Source: a virus. From it: a stretch of DNA of 24,885 nt. The stretch is taken from the IMG/VR virus record IMGVR_UViG_3300042317_000074, positions 1 to 24,885 of that record, one strand, 5' to 3'. The notes under the pieces were generated by a model that saw only the letters and a list, made by a program, of their open reading frames with translations, made no database searches and was not told where the DNA came from. Both the position numbers and the translations under genes were made by a program. Below, piece after piece: positions 1 through 9,998 of the stretch. Positions within the stretch are counted from its first letter, which is position 1. Each line of letters begins with the position of its first letter.

Positions 1-1
1 A

Positions 2-1552
2 GTCCGTTTTGCTATTCCGTTGAATAAGGTAACCGCATTATCAGAGTTTACTGATGCCGTATCTAAGCATGGTATCGCAGCACCAAACTACAAAGAGTTG
101 ATGGAGTATGTGAAGGCTTTCGTTACTAAACTGCAGCGCACCACGGACAAGATCAAATGCCCTGCCAGTTTCGGTTGGGATGCAGACTACAGCTCGTTTG
201 TTTTAGGTACTCGTAGATATATGTCTACGGGTGAGATCGAGTTTTGTTTACCGTCAGAAGCAACAGAGTTTGCATCGCAGCATTATGGTATGAAGAACCT
301 GAGTAAAGTAGAAGGTTCGACTGATGATGACAAGATTAACCGTATGATGAACACATGGCAGTCTATATTTAAGCTTCACGATAGACCACGTCAGGAACCT
401 AGGCTATTCGCTGTGTTCGTTAGTATGGGCAGTCCGATGTTTGCCTTCTTTACCAACATTGATGGCGTTATGCTGCACCTTGTTAGTAAAGAGTCTGGTG
501 TAGGTAAATCATCTGTGCAGCATGTGGCCAACAGTGTGTGGGGTGTACCTGATAAAAACACATTGATGAACCTGAACGATACTAAACTATCTGTACTGCA
601 ACACCTTGGTGTTCTACGTAATATCGCTATGTGTATTGATGAGATCACTACTATTGAGCCTGAGAAGCTATGCCAGTTCTGTTTCGACGTGTCGTCTGGT
701 CGGGGTAGACATCGTATGGAGTCTCACTCCAACCGTATGCGGTCTAATGTTACTGAGTGGCGCACACCGGTAATCACATCAGGCAACAACGGTCTACATC
801 AGCTTATGACCCAATACAAACTCGTAGCTGATGGTGAGGCTATGCGTGTGATGGAGATGGAAGTATACCCAGACAGAGAGCTGCAAGATCCGGTAAACAA
901 AGCCATGACTGACCGCATGTTCTCTGAGGATTTGATGGCGTCATACGGTGTTGTTGGTGACAAGTTGTTGAAGTATTACGTCACCCATACGGAAGAGTGC
1001 AAAGCTGAACTTATGGAGATTAGACGTCGTATAGACGTACGAGCTGGATTAACTCAGAGAGAACGGTATTACTCTGCGCTATGTAGTGTCGCTATGCTTG
1101 GCGCTACGGTCAGCAAACGCTTAGGCATCCATGACGTAGACTTAGATAAGTTCGAGAGTTGGGTAGTGTCATTGTGTCGCACTAGCTCTGAGGAAGCTGA
1201 ACTTAACCGCATTCCATTGATTGACCAGATGAAAGAGTTCTTACATGAGATGGTGCCGTTTACCGTTGCTGTAACTTCTGCACATGGTAAGGTCAGTATT
1301 ATGCGGGACTCTGCTAGTGGCATAGTCCATGTGAAGCAGCTAAGAGATGAAAACCATGTGTATGTCTGTTTGAGTAGATTAAAGTCTTGGTGTACCGATC
1401 ATGGTGTACCTATTAACAATTTAATAGAAGCAATGGAAAACGAAGCCGGCGGGATAATAACCCCTTACCGGCTTGATCTAACTTCTACAGTTAACATCCG
1501 GTGTTTACGTATGGACATTGATAAGCTCGGAGATATAGAATCGCTCCTGTGA
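2..1552 (+). CDS. DUF927-type phage replication ATPase/helicase (5' partial)
   Basis: Probable replicative helicase or primase-helicase ATPase acting on phage DNA. The reading frame is open to the window edge, so the start lies upstream. A TTG at 20 is possible but has no visible ribosome site, and I treat the gene as truncated. A P-loop is visible at bases 488-514 (KESGVGKSS; the usual first Gly is Lys). The Walker B motif CIDE lies around 632-643, and a sensor-like SGN follows WRTPVIT. The order P-loop, VANSVWG, DE, SGRGRHRM, WRTPVITSGN matches my knowledge of the DUF927 family, whose members sit in phage and plasmid replication genes. The C-terminal third could be a winged-helix DNA-binding part, which is inference. 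It is the only plus-strand gene here, faces the late genes and ends in a strong hairpin terminator. ATPase assignment is firm; exact role is less so. Confidence 0.78.
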   Translation, partial: VRFAIPLNKVTALSEFTDAVSKHGIAAPNYKELMEYVKAFVTKLQRTTDKIKCPASFGWDADYSSFVLGTRRYMSTGEIEFCLPSEATEFASQHYGMKNLSKVEGSTDDDKINRMMNTWQSIFKLHDRPRQEPRLFAVFVSMGSPMFAFFTNIDGVMLHLVSKESGVGKSSVQHVANSVWGVPDKNTLMNLNDTKLSVLQHLGVLRNIAMCIDEITTIEPEKLCQFCFDVSSGRGRHRMESHSNRMRSNVTEWRTPVITSGNNGLHQLMTQYKLVADGEAMRVMEMEVYPDRELQDPVNKAMTDRMFSEDLMASYGVVGDKLLKYYVTHTEECKAELMEIRRRIDVRAGLTQRERYYSALCSVAMLGATVSKRLGIHDVDLDKFESWVVSLCRTSSEEAELNRIPLIDQMKEFLHEMVPFTVAVTSAHGKVSIMRDSASGIVHVKQLRDENHVYVCLSRLKSWCTDHGVPINNLIEAMENEAGGIITPYRLDLTSTVNIRCLRMDIDKLGDIESLL

Positions 1553-1563
1553 TGCGACAACTC

Positions 1564-1590
1564 AACCCCGCCTAGGCGGGGTCTTTTTTG
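1564..1590 (+). terminator. Rho-independent terminator between convergent units
   Basis: A perfect 16-base palindrome (1566-1581, CCCCGCCTAGGCGGGG) is followed on the plus strand by TCTTTTTTG. It lies 11 bases after the stop of the replication ATPase and just before the end of the minus-strand giant gene. Read on the minus strand, the same hairpin is followed by TTGAGTTG. It may therefore slow late transcription from the other side but is a weaker terminator in that direction. Confidence 0.9.
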
Positions 1591-1592
1591 TT

Positions 1593-4500
1593 CTACATCT
1601 TGTCGCGGTATATCTTCTCAGCTTTAGCCGCAAGGATGTTTATATTCCGTTTGCGCTGGTCAATACGCTCATTTCTAAGGGCTTCATTCATATCAGTATT
1701 AGCTTCAAGCATTTTTATCTCTTTGCCTAACTGCTGCATCTGTCTACCGATCTGGTCGTACACCGTAGCCATACCCAGTTTCTTTTTTGCATCTGGATCT
1801 GCTGCCAGTTTTTCTACCTCTTCCTGACGTCCCTGATCCTGTAACGTCTTCAAACGTGAACGGAAACTATCCAGATCTTCTTTATGTGTATAGAAGTCTG
1901 TCCGTTGCTGGCTCGCATACTTAGTACCAAATATGCCCTTCAAACCTAAACCCGGTAGTTCTACAAAATCCTTACTCGGTTTGATTGGCGCATTGTCAGG
2001 TTTAAGCATCATATCAGCCAACCATACAGCAGCCATACCTAGCTCACCACCATAACCACGGAACAAGTTATCCCATTTAGGCGCCGACATACCTGTTTTA
2101 GACAGCAGATTTGCTGCTGCAGTAGAACGATCAGATTCTAGTTGGTAATGCTCGCCTTTGGTCTCAATGTCTTCTCCTGTATAGGTAGACTTATTCATCC
2201 AGTTTTCAAACACAGGTTTAGCGATCTGAGGAATAGGCAGCAATGTGTAACCCATACCGCCCGGCACCATACCCTGCATCTGATCTACCGCGGCAGACAT
2301 AATTTGCTGCGCTGACTGTGTACCCATACCATACCGCACCATCATTTCAGGCATCCACTTAATAAAAGCGAACTCTGGTGGTAATGCAATAGCCATTGGG
2401 TGATCTTTTATGCCAGTTGGGAATATCCAGTTTGTGTAACGTTTACTGTCTGGAATACTTTCGTACTCCTCACTACCGCTCATGTACATAGTGTATGCCG
2501 CGGACAACATACCGATAGTAGCTACTTTACCTAAGAACTGACGTCTGAATTCTGCTCTGTCTTTCATTGGTATGTTAGATGCAGTAACCGCTTTTCGCAT
2601 TAACTCCAGACCGTTAATACCTGCAGACAAGAACGGAATCAACAGACGGGCCTGCTTCATCGCTTGAGAAGATCCAGTTACCGAGAAGTTGATGTTCTCT
2701 CTAGCCATCATAACCGCATAGTTTTCCGCGTCTTTACCGTGTAGACCTTCTTTAGCCGCTCTGAGCAATGCTTCTTTATAGATAGCCACACGAGTCGCGC
2801 CGTCCACCGCGATATGCATTTTGCTTAGGAAGTTTCCACTTTTATCTGCAACAGAAGCTACTACCCCTTTGGTTCCCGCTCTACGACTCATTGTGTCCAT
2901 AAAATGATGGACATCACTAGCATTTAAGGACGGATCGACATGACCAATAACACCACGACGTGCCAACATGTCATACGTAGGGTTATTGCCCTGCATAATG
3001 CTAGTAAGTTCTTTCATGGTGTGAGCAGGTGTTATCCAACCCAAATCAGTAGCTAAGGTAGCTGCAATTGGATCTCTCGCAATCTGACGTATCCAATAAC
3101 CCGGGTTACTTAATACACCGGTACGTAACACTTGTGTAGCGCCACGAGCCACTTTCATCAAAGGACCAAAATCCATCTGTACTTGCATCAATGACGGAAT
3201 AAGTTCTGGGCTATCGACCTTATAGAACTTCCGCTCACCGTTCACCATAACCGCTAGGTTACCCTGCAGCTCTTTCTTGACGGCACGTTCAACTTCACGT
3301 GCAGCACCTACAGCAACAAACTGCTCACCGATAGCTTTCTTAGTCTCATTCGCCATGATACCGAGTGTCATACCAGCATAGTGCCGTGCCATGTTTTCCC
3401 AGACGTTTACTTGATGCTCAGCTGCTGTACGTTCTCTAAACACTTTAGTCCGAGTGTTGCCCACCTCAGTAGGTTTACCTTCTTGTACACCTAAACGCTG
3501 TAGTACCTCTTCACGTAGCATGTAGCGAGGTGAGTAGCTGGCGTTTTTCATAAACACGTCACGGGTTTTCTTATTGATTAAACCTGAGTCAAATGCAGAT
3601 TTAATCAGAGACTTATTGATCTCACGCCACATCTCAAGCGCATCATTCAGCTCAGGGTACTTAGCCCGTAAGTCAGCTACGTCTTTCTCGTGCTGTCTGA
3701 ACTCAGTCATGTTGCCGGTGATATGTTTACCTACTTTACTTGGATCACGTTTCAATTGGTCAGCTGCATCCAATACGTAGGCTACATGGTTGAACAGGTC
3801 TCGACCCTCTTTACCGATTTTGTCTACTTGGCGCTGCATCTCATAGATAGACGCATTGACCACTTTGCCAGAACTTAACCGTACAGGGATCTTCGTGATG
3901 TCCATCGTGCCGTCTTTCAACAACTCGATACCACCCATCTGTAGTGCATTGGTGATGAAGTTCGGTGCAGTAGACATAAAGCGTCCGACAAGATCTGCAC
4001 GTTGCTTTTCACCGACCATCTTACCTAGATGCGGTGCCAGCGTAGTTTCTACACCGTGCCATTCATTGACGAACTTCTGGAAGAAACTATCCATCCAAGA
4101 GTTCATACCTTTCACACGCTCAGGAATAGTCTTAGGCGCTTCGATGTCTTTCATCGTTGTGTACCCTGAACCTACTGCACGTTTGATGAGCGGGTCGTTT
4201 GCATGATGAGCAGGCAACTCGAAAACTCTACCTTCAGCTTCACGTCTAGTATTGATAGCAGCCAGAGCTTCAGTATTTGATAGTAATTCGCCTAACGCTC
4301 TACCTGATTTAAACCCTAGAATTTTAGCAACCGCATGGGTTAATGCACCCCATGCTGATGTTTCTTTGTACCTAATCTTGGCTAATTTACCTTGGAACTC
4401 AGGATTACTTAACCCTTCGGACACAAACTCATGTATGTCCTGTGTACCATAGTCACCTTTTATAGACTTGTGATCTTTGACTTTCTCATACAGATTGGTC

Positions 4501-7500
4501 AGATTCTCTACATAAGGTTTTTGTTCCTTAGTCGGATTATCAATAGCATGACTCACCACTGCATGAGCAACCTCATGCCCTATTACCCGTGTAGCCACAT
4601 CTTTCGGTGTATTGCTTCCTATAATAATAGTATCAGCAGCTCTGTCGTATCTACCCCCTACACCATCATCGGAAACAAATTTGACTTTATTTCCTAGACT
4701 TTCGAGTTTTTCACCTAACCAGTTATATGTAGGGTTATCGTGAGCCTTGAGAGCGTCAATAACTGTCGCTCGTTTTATAGGTTTAGTTTGGGCTTTAGGT
4801 TGCGCTTTAGCAACAGTCTCTTGTGCATTATCGAGGTTAATTACCGCATCTACAGCATTACCCGCGGTTTCGGCTGTTGGGTTTTCGTTATTGTCCGCAA
4901 TAGCATTTTTCGCACGTTTATGTGCAGCAGTTACAATAGGATCAACGTCACCCGTAACACCCACGTCATCTGAGTCTGCCCAATTTTTAGTTTCTTGGTT
5001 TACCTCTACCGCGGTTCTTACATCTTCATCCAGTGGTTTGGTTAGGGTAGGTTTTTTACCTAACTCAGTTTCTCTTGCACGAATAGCGGCATACCGATCC
5101 CGTTTCTCCCCATACTGTGGGTCAAGCTCACCAATAAGATGTAATCTATCTCGCTCATTAGCCAGTTGCTCCTTACTCATAGATGCATATTCAGGGTATG
5201 AGATAGGCGCAACAGGTTCTTCCACCTTCGCTTCAGGCGCAGCGGTCTTTTCTACAGGTTTGTAGTTACTCGTAGCTGCTTTTGTTTTTGCGTCTAATAT
5301 TTTGAACCAATCGTAGTCCCCATAGGACTTAACAGCGTTGTTATATTCAGCTGTGTAAGGTTTAAGTTCCTCTTGAATAGTCCGTACTTTAACTTTATCT
5401 ACATTGGACAGATCAAAAAAATCTCTACCTTTAGTGATTTCGTCTATTTTTGCGTCAACATTGTGGTTAGCTGCATAAAAGTTTAGTACTACTTCTTTTG
5501 TGTTGCTGGCATTTACACCATCAATCCCTGCGGTTGTTACTTTGTTTTTATTTAAATACTCAGGCAAAGAAAAAATTTTGTCTAATACCTTTCTGATCCC
5601 CGACGCTGTATCTTGTATATCAGTATATGTAATTATAGGCTCTACTGGCTTACTCTTAGGCGCAACAGCTTCAGATTTAACAGGTACAGGCCGCTCTTCG
5701 ACTATAGGCGCAGCAGCTTCAGACTTAGCTTTTTGTGCCTCGCGTTTAGCTATCTGATCATCGGTTAGTATATGTGCAGCAGCTTGTTTATCAGTCACAA
5801 TATGTGATACACCTTCATCATACGTCTTAACTATTTGCCTTGTATCTTCGCTACTGGCAGCAACAACTTCGTTGTAATCCTGTTTTTGTTGCTCTAATTC
5901 AGCCTGTCTAGCAGCTTCTTTCTCCGCGATTTGCTCAGCAGCTACCCTTTGACGTTCTGCATCTCTTTCTGCATTAGCCTTAAGTTCGTGGTATGCCTTA
6001 ACATTCTGGGTGACTCTATCAATGTTTAGAGGTTTACCGGGCGTGTGTAACTTAGATATAGAGTCCCAAATAGTATTACCATTATTATCAGGCGGAGTGT
6101 TTTTAAGTTCCTCTATAGATACAGGTTCAACCTTAAGTTTACCTACAGCTTCCTGATAAGCTTTCTCGGGAGTATTGGTCTCAAAATACTTACGTACTGT
6201 TGTAGGCACAGTAAATGATTCTGGGTTTTTCCATTTACTATTTACTGTACCATTCCAGCTATCCTTCACAGTATCTGGAAGAGACGCAAAATCTTCACCG
6301 GGATAGTGCTGCTCAAATAACTGCGCTGATACATCAGCTATCTGTTTTCTTATATCCGCAGGTTTATTAGGACGCACTGTTGGCGGAGCTACATAGTCAG
6401 GTGTATGTGTAGGTGTAACTAACTCCTCTCCCAATTCAGGTGTAGCTAACTCCGCTCCCGCTTCAGACACTGGTACCTTTTCTGGTTTACCCGCTATACG
6501 TTCAAATGCTGTAAGCGTATTTTTCTTCGGTTCGTACACGCCCGGTTGATCTTTACTTTCGCGTGTTGCAGTGCCTTTGGCTTTTACTGCGTCGTTAAAC
6601 CCTTTTCGTTGTTTATCTGATAGATCAGAGTATGCAGGGACATCGTCTCTGCCGGATTGTGTGCGTAGGGTTTCCCAGAGCTGGTCGGTAGATTGCTCAG
6701 GGTGGAAAGGTGTGTTGTCTATGTCGTACTGATCTTTTACCTCTTTCGCTGCAGCAACGTCTTTTCTAGCATCAATAGCTTCAGGTGATACGCCCTCTGC
6801 TGTCGCTGCGCCTTCTGCTCGTAGCTTAGCTTCTCTGACAGGGTTGTGTAATACAGCATGGCCTGCACCAAAGATCGGGGATAATAAAGCTAACTGTTGC
6901 GATAGTTCACCAGCTTCTTCAGTGGTCATCGGTTTCTCGCCTGTTGCGTGGCGAGTCAAGGCTTCACTAGCTAGTGATAATGGGATATTAACTGCAGCAT
7001 TACCTGCTGCACCTGCCGCTACGTCACCTGCAAAACCACCCCAAGTACGTTGACCCGGAACTTCTGCAGCTGCTCTAGTTGCTGCTTCTTGTGCTGCTTG
7101 AAATGGCGCTGCTTTGGCTTCTTGTACAGCTAAATTCTCTACAGGACTTAGAGGACCTAAATCGCCCTTATTGGCTACGCCTGCTACTTCCGCAGCTTTT
7201 GCTTCTCGTGCTGCTAACGCAGCTTCTCTAACACCCGCTTCAGCGGCTTCAGGTGTTACACGCCCTAAACCTTTTGCGACAGCTTCTGACGCATAGGTAC
7301 CTAATCGACCGGTCGGAATTTTAGCAACGTTCAATGCAGCTAATGGCCCACCGTAAAGCATGGATTCTGTATCATCACCACCACGATGTTTAACTTCACC
7401 AACTGAGGCTAGGTATTCATTTACCCCTGCAGCGGCTAGACCTAAGGGTCCAAACATAGGAGCACTCATAACCATAGTTGGTCCAAAACGACCGCCCATC

Positions 7501-7895
7501 TCACCTAAAGGTTCCGCAATATGCTTTTTACCTTTAGCCAACAGCTCCGCTATAGGACCGTTCTCTGCTCTAGCTCTAGCAATGTCTTCCTCTGTAGTAC
7601 CTTCATACATACCAGCCGCTTCTTTACGTGCAGCTTCAGACGAATTTAACCAGTCTTGCGAGTAGTTTTTCATACCCGCAGCGCCTAATAGCGTGGCTAT
7701 ACCTTGTTCAGCTGATGCTTTATACTCCGTTAACCCATGCTTAAACGCTGCACCGATACCTGTCTTAGCTTCGTGTGCTTGTTGTTGGGTGTAGAGTAGG
7801 TGGGCCTGTTGTATTACCTCAGCTTCAGGTGCATTAGCTGGGCCTTCTACGGTTAATATTCTTCCGTCAGGACCTTGAACTTTGTATATAGCCAT
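1593..7895 (-). CDS. Giant 2100-residue virion protein with zincin motif and LPD38-like region
   Basis: Probably an internal virion protein ejected with the DNA, in the position where short-tailed phages carry large core proteins; this role is inference. Residues 1-32 form a short module (YKVQGPDG...VEGP...AEVIQQA) seen at the start of large phage proteins. Residues about 35-330 are Ala-rich, with a hydrophobic patch near 135-160. About 360-1050 is Lys/Glu/Ala/Pro-rich and looks disordered or coiled. HEVAH at residues 1107-1111 (bases 4563-4577) is an HExxH zinc-protease signature, with IHEFVSEG (Glu1156, Glu1160) offering a third ligand. From about 1735 (NFSVTGSS...LLIPFLSAGINGL) the sequence resembles large polyvalent protein associated domain 38. 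A coiled C-terminal tail ends in basic residues. The start is ATG with AGGA seven bases upstream, after the TAG of the preceding gene. Confidence 0.8.
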   Translation of the reverse strand: MAIYKVQGPDGRILTVEGPANAPEAEVIQQAHLLYTQQQAHEAKTGIGAAFKHGLTEYKASAEQGIATLLGAAGMKNYSQDWLNSSEAARKEAAGMYEGTTEEDIARARAENGPIAELLAKGKKHIAEPLGEMGGRFGPTMVMSAPMFGPLGLAAAGVNEYLASVGEVKHRGGDDTESMLYGGPLAALNVAKIPTGRLGTYASEAVAKGLGRVTPEAAEAGVREAALAAREAKAAEVAGVANKGDLGPLSPVENLAVQEAKAAPFQAAQEAATRAAAEVPGQRTWGGFAGDVAAGAAGNAAVNIPLSLASEALTRHATGEKPMTTEEAGELSQQLALLSPIFGAGHAVLHNPVREAKLRAEGAATAEGVSPEAIDARKDVAAAKEVKDQYDIDNTPFHPEQSTDQLWETLRTQSGRDDVPAYSDLSDKQRKGFNDAVKAKGTATRESKDQPGVYEPKKNTLTAFERIAGKPEKVPVSEAGAELATPELGEELVTPTHTPDYVAPPTVRPNKPADIRKQIADVSAQLFEQHYPGEDFASLPDTVKDSWNGTVNSKWKNPESFTVPTTVRKYFETNTPEKAYQEAVGKLKVEPVSIEELKNTPPDNNGNTIWDSISKLHTPGKPLNIDRVTQNVKAYHELKANAERDAERQRVAAEQIAEKEAARQAELEQQKQDYNEVVAASSEDTRQIVKTYDEGVSHIVTDKQAAAHILTDDQIAKREAQKAKSEAAAPIVEERPVPVKSEAVAPKSKPVEPIITYTDIQDTASGIRKVLDKIFSLPEYLNKNKVTTAGIDGVNASNTKEVVLNFYAANHNVDAKIDEITKGRDFFDLSNVDKVKVRTIQEELKPYTAEYNNAVKSYGDYDWFKILDAKTKAATSNYKPVEKTAAPEAKVEEPVAPISYPEYASMSKEQLANERDRLHLIGELDPQYGEKRDRYAAIRARETELGKKPTLTKPLDEDVRTAVEVNQETKNWADSDDVGVTGDVDPIVTAAHKRAKNAIADNNENPTAETAGNAVDAVINLDNAQETVAKAQPKAQTKPIKRATVIDALKAHDNPTYNWLGEKLESLGNKVKFVSDDGVGGRYDRAADTIIIGSNTPKDVATRVIGHEVAHAVVSHAIDNPTKEQKPYVENLTNLYEKVKDHKSIKGDYGTQDIHEFVSEGLSNPEFQGKLAKIRYKETSAWGALTHAVAKILGFKSGRALGELLSNTEALAAINTRREAEGRVFELPAHHANDPLIKRAVGSGYTTMKDIEAPKTIPERVKGMNSWMDSFFQKFVNEWHGVETTLAPHLGKMVGEKQRADLVGRFMSTAPNFITNALQMGGIELLKDGTMDITKIPVRLSSGKVVNASIYEMQRQVDKIGKEGRDLFNHVAYVLDAADQLKRDPSKVGKHITGNMTEFRQHEKDVADLRAKYPELNDALEMWREINKSLIKSAFDSGLINKKTRDVFMKNASYSPRYMLREEVLQRLGVQEGKPTEVGNTRTKVFRERTAAEHQVNVWENMARHYAGMTLGIMANETKKAIGEQFVAVGAAREVERAVKKELQGNLAVMVNGERKFYKVDSPELIPSLMQVQMDFGPLMKVARGATQVLRTGVLSNPGYWIRQIARDPIAATLATDLGWITPAHTMKELTSIMQGNNPTYDMLARRGVIGHVDPSLNASDVHHFMDTMSRRAGTKGVVASVADKSGNFLSKMHIAVDGATRVAIYKEALLRAAKEGLHGKDAENYAVMMARENINFSVTGSSQAMKQARLLIPFLSAGINGLELMRKAVTASNIPMKDRAEFRRQFLGKVATIGMLSAAYTMYMSGSEEYESIPDSKRYTNWIFPTGIKDHPMAIALPPEFAFIKWMPEMMVRYGMGTQSAQQIMSAAVDQMQGMVPGGMGYTLLPIPQIAKPVFENWMNKSTYTGEDIETKGEHYQLESDRSTAAANLLSKTGMSAPKWDNLFRGYGGELGMAAVWLADMMLKPDNAPIKPSKDFVELPGLGLKGIFGTKYASQQRTDFYTHKEDLDSFRSRLKTLQDQGRQEEVEKLAADPDAKKKLGMATVYDQIGRQMQQLGKEIKMLEANTDMNEALRNERIDQRKRNINILAAKAEKIYRDKM

Positions 7896-7904
7896 ATGTA
7901 TATC

Positions 7905-9998
7905 CTATTGCTGACTTAGTATTCTGTATCTGGGATCAGGTTGTGTCGACATCATACCACTACCCATACTGGTACCCATACTATCGCCCATAAACCCTTC
8001 CATACGTCTATCAGTGCTAGTTTTTTTACGTTCAGCTTCAATAGCAATAGGGTTAGGGCTACCATCAGCATGTCGTAAATCAGGTCTCCATGTAGGGTTA
8101 GCCTCTAACGCTTCAACCACACGATTAAAATAGTTTTGTTGATCGGTCAGCTTAGTTGGTTTACCTGTACCAGCATAAGCTGCGTTACGTGCATCTACAG
8201 CATATTTAGAGGCTCCTACTTGCATCTGCTCTACTTGTAAACGAGCAGCGTTATCTGCATCGTTCATGGCTTTCTGTGCAGCCATTTTTTCTCGTTCCAA
8301 CTGTGCAACCTGTTTAGCTTTCTTATCCGCTTGGACACTTTCTAAACCATACTTAGCCGCCGCTAATTCCTCAGCTCGATGTGCATCTTCGAGTTTAGCT
8401 TGGATGTCAAAGCTCTTATCTTTAGCATCTTCCAGTTTGTTCATTGAGCGGGTGTAGGCTTGTAAACCTGCTACACCACCTTGACCGATGTTTGACATAG
8501 CGAACGGAGATGTTCCCGCCATCGTTGCAAGACCTGCCTGCATTAACGCCAACCAAGGTGCGCGATCTTCTTCCTTAGCTAATCTTGCCTCTCTTTCGCT
8601 CAATCGGTTTTGTAATGCACCGATACCTTTATTCTCACCAGCTGCTTCGCGGTACTCTTTCATACGTTCAGCTAAGGTTAATTCTTTCTCTTCTTGTTGT
8701 TGAGGCTGCGCCTGTTGAGTTGGTGGTGCACCTGCACCTACAGTTGGTGCATTACCACCCATTACTGGCGCAGCACTACCCACTTGAGCTGGTCTTACCT
8801 GCATACGATCTGTCATTGTGCGCTGGTCAGCGCCACCTATTTGTGGTTTTACTAACTCAGCTTTGTCAACGGCAGGTGCTGGTTGCACAACCGGTGCTTT
8901 AGGTGCTGCTCTTTCTGATGCACCGACATAGGCATCGGGAGCTTGTGGTGCCATTTTACTCTTTACATATTCATAGGCTTGTTCAGGAGTAGCCAATAGT
9001 TCTTTAACTGAAGTTTTAGTTCGGGACAATATAGGATCTGCACCGCCTTTATCTAACACGGCTTGGGCTTGCTTATCGCCTTTAGCCGCGCGTAAAGCGA
9101 TGTATTTGTCTATGTTTGATGGTTCTGAAGCCGTCTCTGCTATGCCATATATAGCACCGATTCCGCCCAAACCTCTTAAAGCTTTTGAGCCTACAGCTTT
9201 TGCCACTGACTTAAACTTGTCTAAAGAAATACCTTCACTCGCTACGTCCCACGGATTAGCTGGTAATCCTGACTTATATATGGATGATCCTGTATCTACA
9301 TTAGGTGTAGCTGAAGCCCCCTGTGATATAGTTACAGGTAATCCCGTTTTTTGTTGATATATCGGTGCAAGTCCTTGGGGTTTATATATTGCAGGGTAGT
9401 TAGTTTGTGCGTTAAAACCACCGGGAGGTACGTTAATTGTAGGACCTGAAGGTATAGAGGCTTTAGTCGCAATAGCTCCGGGGCTTTTATACTTGGTAAT
9501 ATCTTCTGGAGTCCATCCCGACTCAGGGTACTTAGTAATTTCTTCTGGAGTCCAGCCAGTGTTACCAAATTCACCATATTGCGCCGCGTCTCGTTCAGCC
9601 AATAGACGTTGTAACTGCTCTGCCATAGTTTCGCCCGGAACAAGACCTCTCGCAGCAAAAGCAATCGGACCACCCTTCGCATAAGTTTCTTCAGCAGGTT
9701 TAGGTAGGAAATCTGAGATACCGCCCGTCTGACCCATCTCATCTTGCATCATACGAGCGCGTTCGCGCATCATATCTTCGACAGAAGCCTGTCTTGCTTC
9801 TTGGCCTACTTGCTCTGCAACTGACGGTCTTTTTGGTTGTTGGGCAGCCATACCCATCTGCATTTGCTTTGCTCGCTTAACCTTCTCTTGAAGTAAAGGG
9901 ACACCAATAAACGCAGGGATAACACCACTCTGAATGGAACGTTGCAGTTCTGGAACGCTAAGCTTTTCAGCACTAGCCATAATACTCATTGGATTCAT
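7905..9998 (-). CDS. Putative internal virion/ejection protein, 697 residues
   Basis: Function not established. The N-terminus (EKLSVPELQRSIQSG, residues 11-25, then IPAFIGVPLLQEKV) resembles the start of a protein family common in uncultivated aquatic phages, placed beside the giant late protein. A Gln/Met/Arg-rich helical stretch (residues about 40-90) leads to ETYAKGGPIAFAARG near 104-118, the YAxGG motif also present in two neighbours. Residues 148-171 hold an imperfect duplication (GWTPEEITKYPES then GWTPEDITKYKS). A Pro/Ala/Gln-rich linker sits around 350-440. A long charged, probably coiled-coil segment (DIQAKLEDAHRAEELAAAK onwards) follows. The C-terminus is Met/Gly/Ser-rich. The start overlaps the stop of the 587-residue gene as ATGA, and the stop TAG runs into AGGA that serves the giant gene. 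Virion location is inferred from context. Confidence 0.72.
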   Translation of the reverse strand: MNPMSIMASAEKLSVPELQRSIQSGVIPAFIGVPLLQEKVKRAKQMQMGMAAQQPKRPSVAEQVGQEARQASVEDMMRERARMMQDEMGQTGGISDFLPKPAEETYAKGGPIAFAARGLVPGETMAEQLQRLLAERDAAQYGEFGNTGWTPEEITKYPESGWTPEDITKYKSPGAIATKASIPSGPTINVPPGGFNAQTNYPAIYKPQGLAPIYQQKTGLPVTISQGASATPNVDTGSSIYKSGLPANPWDVASEGISLDKFKSVAKAVGSKALRGLGGIGAIYGIAETASEPSNIDKYIALRAAKGDKQAQAVLDKGGADPILSRTKTSVKELLATPEQAYEYVKSKMAPQAPDAYVGASERAAPKAPVVQPAPAVDKAELVKPQIGGADQRTMTDRMQVRPAQVGSAAPVMGGNAPTVGAGAPPTQQAQPQQQEEKELTLAERMKEYREAAGENKGIGALQNRLSEREARLAKEEDRAPWLALMQAGLATMAGTSPFAMSNIGQGGVAGLQAYTRSMNKLEDAKDKSFDIQAKLEDAHRAEELAAAKYGLESVQADKKAKQVAQLEREKMAAQKAMNDADNAARLQVEQMQVGASKYAVDARNAAYAGTGKPTKLTDQQNYFNRVVEALEANPTWRPDLRHADGSPNPIAIEAERKKTSTDRRMEGFMGDSMGTSMGSGMMSTQPDPRYRILSQQ

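Noticed and set aside
1564-1590. Palindrome as an attachment or origin site
   Set aside because: A perfect GC-rich stem followed by a T run right after a stop codon is fully explained as a terminator; no integrase is present.
3856-4206. 116-residue plus-strand frame
   Set aside because: Antisense to the region between the zincin and LPD38-like parts of the giant protein, with no supporting signal.
4747-5265. 172-residue open frame on the plus strand
   Set aside because: It lies antisense inside the giant gene in a low-complexity region. Its Ser/Ala/Leu-rich product mirrors the opposite strand, and there is no convincing ribosome site.
9332-9742. 136-residue minus-strand frame within the 697-residue gene
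   Set aside because: Out of frame with a gene whose protein has recognisable features. The translation is Leu/Arg-rich with no domain, as expected of a shadow frame.
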